From positions 1-13,726 of the forward strand of contig JAITAJ010000100.1 in assembly GCA_031284185.1 (NCBI GenBank): 13,726 nt of DNA. The letters run 5' to 3'. Below, one piece after another: positions 13,305 to 13,726 of this stretch. The notes beneath the pieces were generated by a model. It ran no database searches and was not told the origin of the DNA. It saw only the letters and a program-made list of their open reading frames with translations. The translations under genes were made by a program, and so were the position numbers. The stretch is from Accumulibacter sp. Its GTDB lineage: Bacteria; Pseudomonadota; Gammaproteobacteria; Burkholderiales; Rhodocyclaceae. Every line of letters starts with the position of its first letter. Position 1 is the first letter of the stretch.

Positions 13305-13726
13305 GAAATCTCTTCACCATCGGATACTCCACACACCCGATAGAAGTATTCGTCGGGTTGTTGAAACAGCACGGCATCACGGCGCTGGTGGATGTGCGTT
13401 CGCATCCATACAGCCGTCATTCTTCGCAGTATTCCAAGGAAGCGCTGAAACTTGCGCTTGCCGATGAGCAAGTCGCCTATGTATTTCTTGGCAAGGAGTT
13501 GGGCGCAAGAAGTGAAAACCCGGCCTGTTATCGGCAGGGTAAGGTCCAATACGAGCTCCTTGCCAAAGAACCGCAATTTGCCGTTGGCTTGGATCGATTG
13601 TGCACAGGCATGGATCGGTTTCGTATCGCCTTGATGTGCGCCGAGAAGGATCCCCTGGCTTGCCATCGGGCCGTGCTGGTTGCACGTCATTGTCATGAAG
13701 CGGGCGTTGCGGTTGAGCATATTCAC
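13301..13726 (+). CDS. DUF488 domain protein (partial, cut by window end)
   Basis: The open frame begins at ATG 13301, overlapping the previous stop as ATGA, and runs without a stop to the last base, giving 142 residues. The DUF488 signatures are all present: LFTIGYSTHPIEVFVGLL at the N-terminus, VDVRSHPYSRHSSQYSKE, FLGKELGARSENPACY, and MCAEKDPLACHRAVLVARH near the end. The family usually runs to about 150-190 residues, so only a short C-terminal part is missing. DUF488 proteins are cytoplasmic and of unproven function; the Cys-Ala-Glu-Lys-Asp-Pro and Cys-His-Arg positions look like an active or binding site. The overlap shows it forms a unit with the dual OB-domain gene. Confidence 0.9.
   Translation, partial: MRNLFTIGYSTHPIEVFVGLLKQHGITALVDVRSHPYSRHSSQYSKEALKLALADEQVAYVFLGKELGARSENPACYRQGKVQYELLAKEPQFAVGLDRLCTGMDRFRIALMCAEKDPLACHRAVLVARHCHEAGVAVEHIH

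Overview
The window looks like a piece of chromosome from a GC-rich betaproteobacterium, probably of the Rhodocyclales/Nitrosomonadales type. This is inferred from gene order and protein character: holA followed by proA, and the run ndk-rlmN-pilW-rodZ-ispG, are conserved neighbourhoods in that class. No rRNA, tRNA, CRISPR array, transposase or phage gene was seen.

Layout. (1) 1-5.1 kb: holA (+), a small cysteine-rich unknown gene (-), proA (+), an HDOD-domain gene (-) and tpx (+). Each is a short unit, and the spaces between them carry copies of an intergenic repeat. The repeat has heptamer arms (GACAGAR and its complement) around a very GC-rich hairpin core, GCGGCGC-TTC-GCGCCGC. (2) 5.1-7.6 kb, minus strand: a second HDOD gene, lemA, and a membrane-anchored GIDE-like protein with an EF-hand, probably one transcription unit. 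(3) 7.9-12.5 kb, plus strand: the compact operon ndk-rlmN-pilW-rodZ-ispG, with 4-bp ATGA overlaps at three junctions. (4) 12.6 kb to the end, plus strand: a two-gene cassette of visibly lower GC. It encodes a probable dual-OB-domain protein and a DUF488 protein cut by the window end, joined by their own ATGA overlap. The cassette sits directly after ispG, where hisS would be expected.

How the genes work together. Region 1 mixes replication (clamp-loader delta), proline synthesis and peroxide defence, with no shared pathway. Region 2 joins LemA and a GIDE-type protein, a pairing I know from other bacteria, which suggests one envelope-associated system. Region 3 combines nucleotide balance, rRNA/tRNA methylation, type IV pilus assembly, cell shape and isoprenoid synthesis; the overlaps imply co-transcription and coupled translation. 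Region 4 is the best candidate for a little-described accessory module.

The most unusual signals are the repeat family and its consequences. One copy edge supplies the -35 box of a near-consensus proA promoter. One copy encodes the last residues and stop codon of the GIDE-like protein. Two almost identical inverted copies flank holA-proA.
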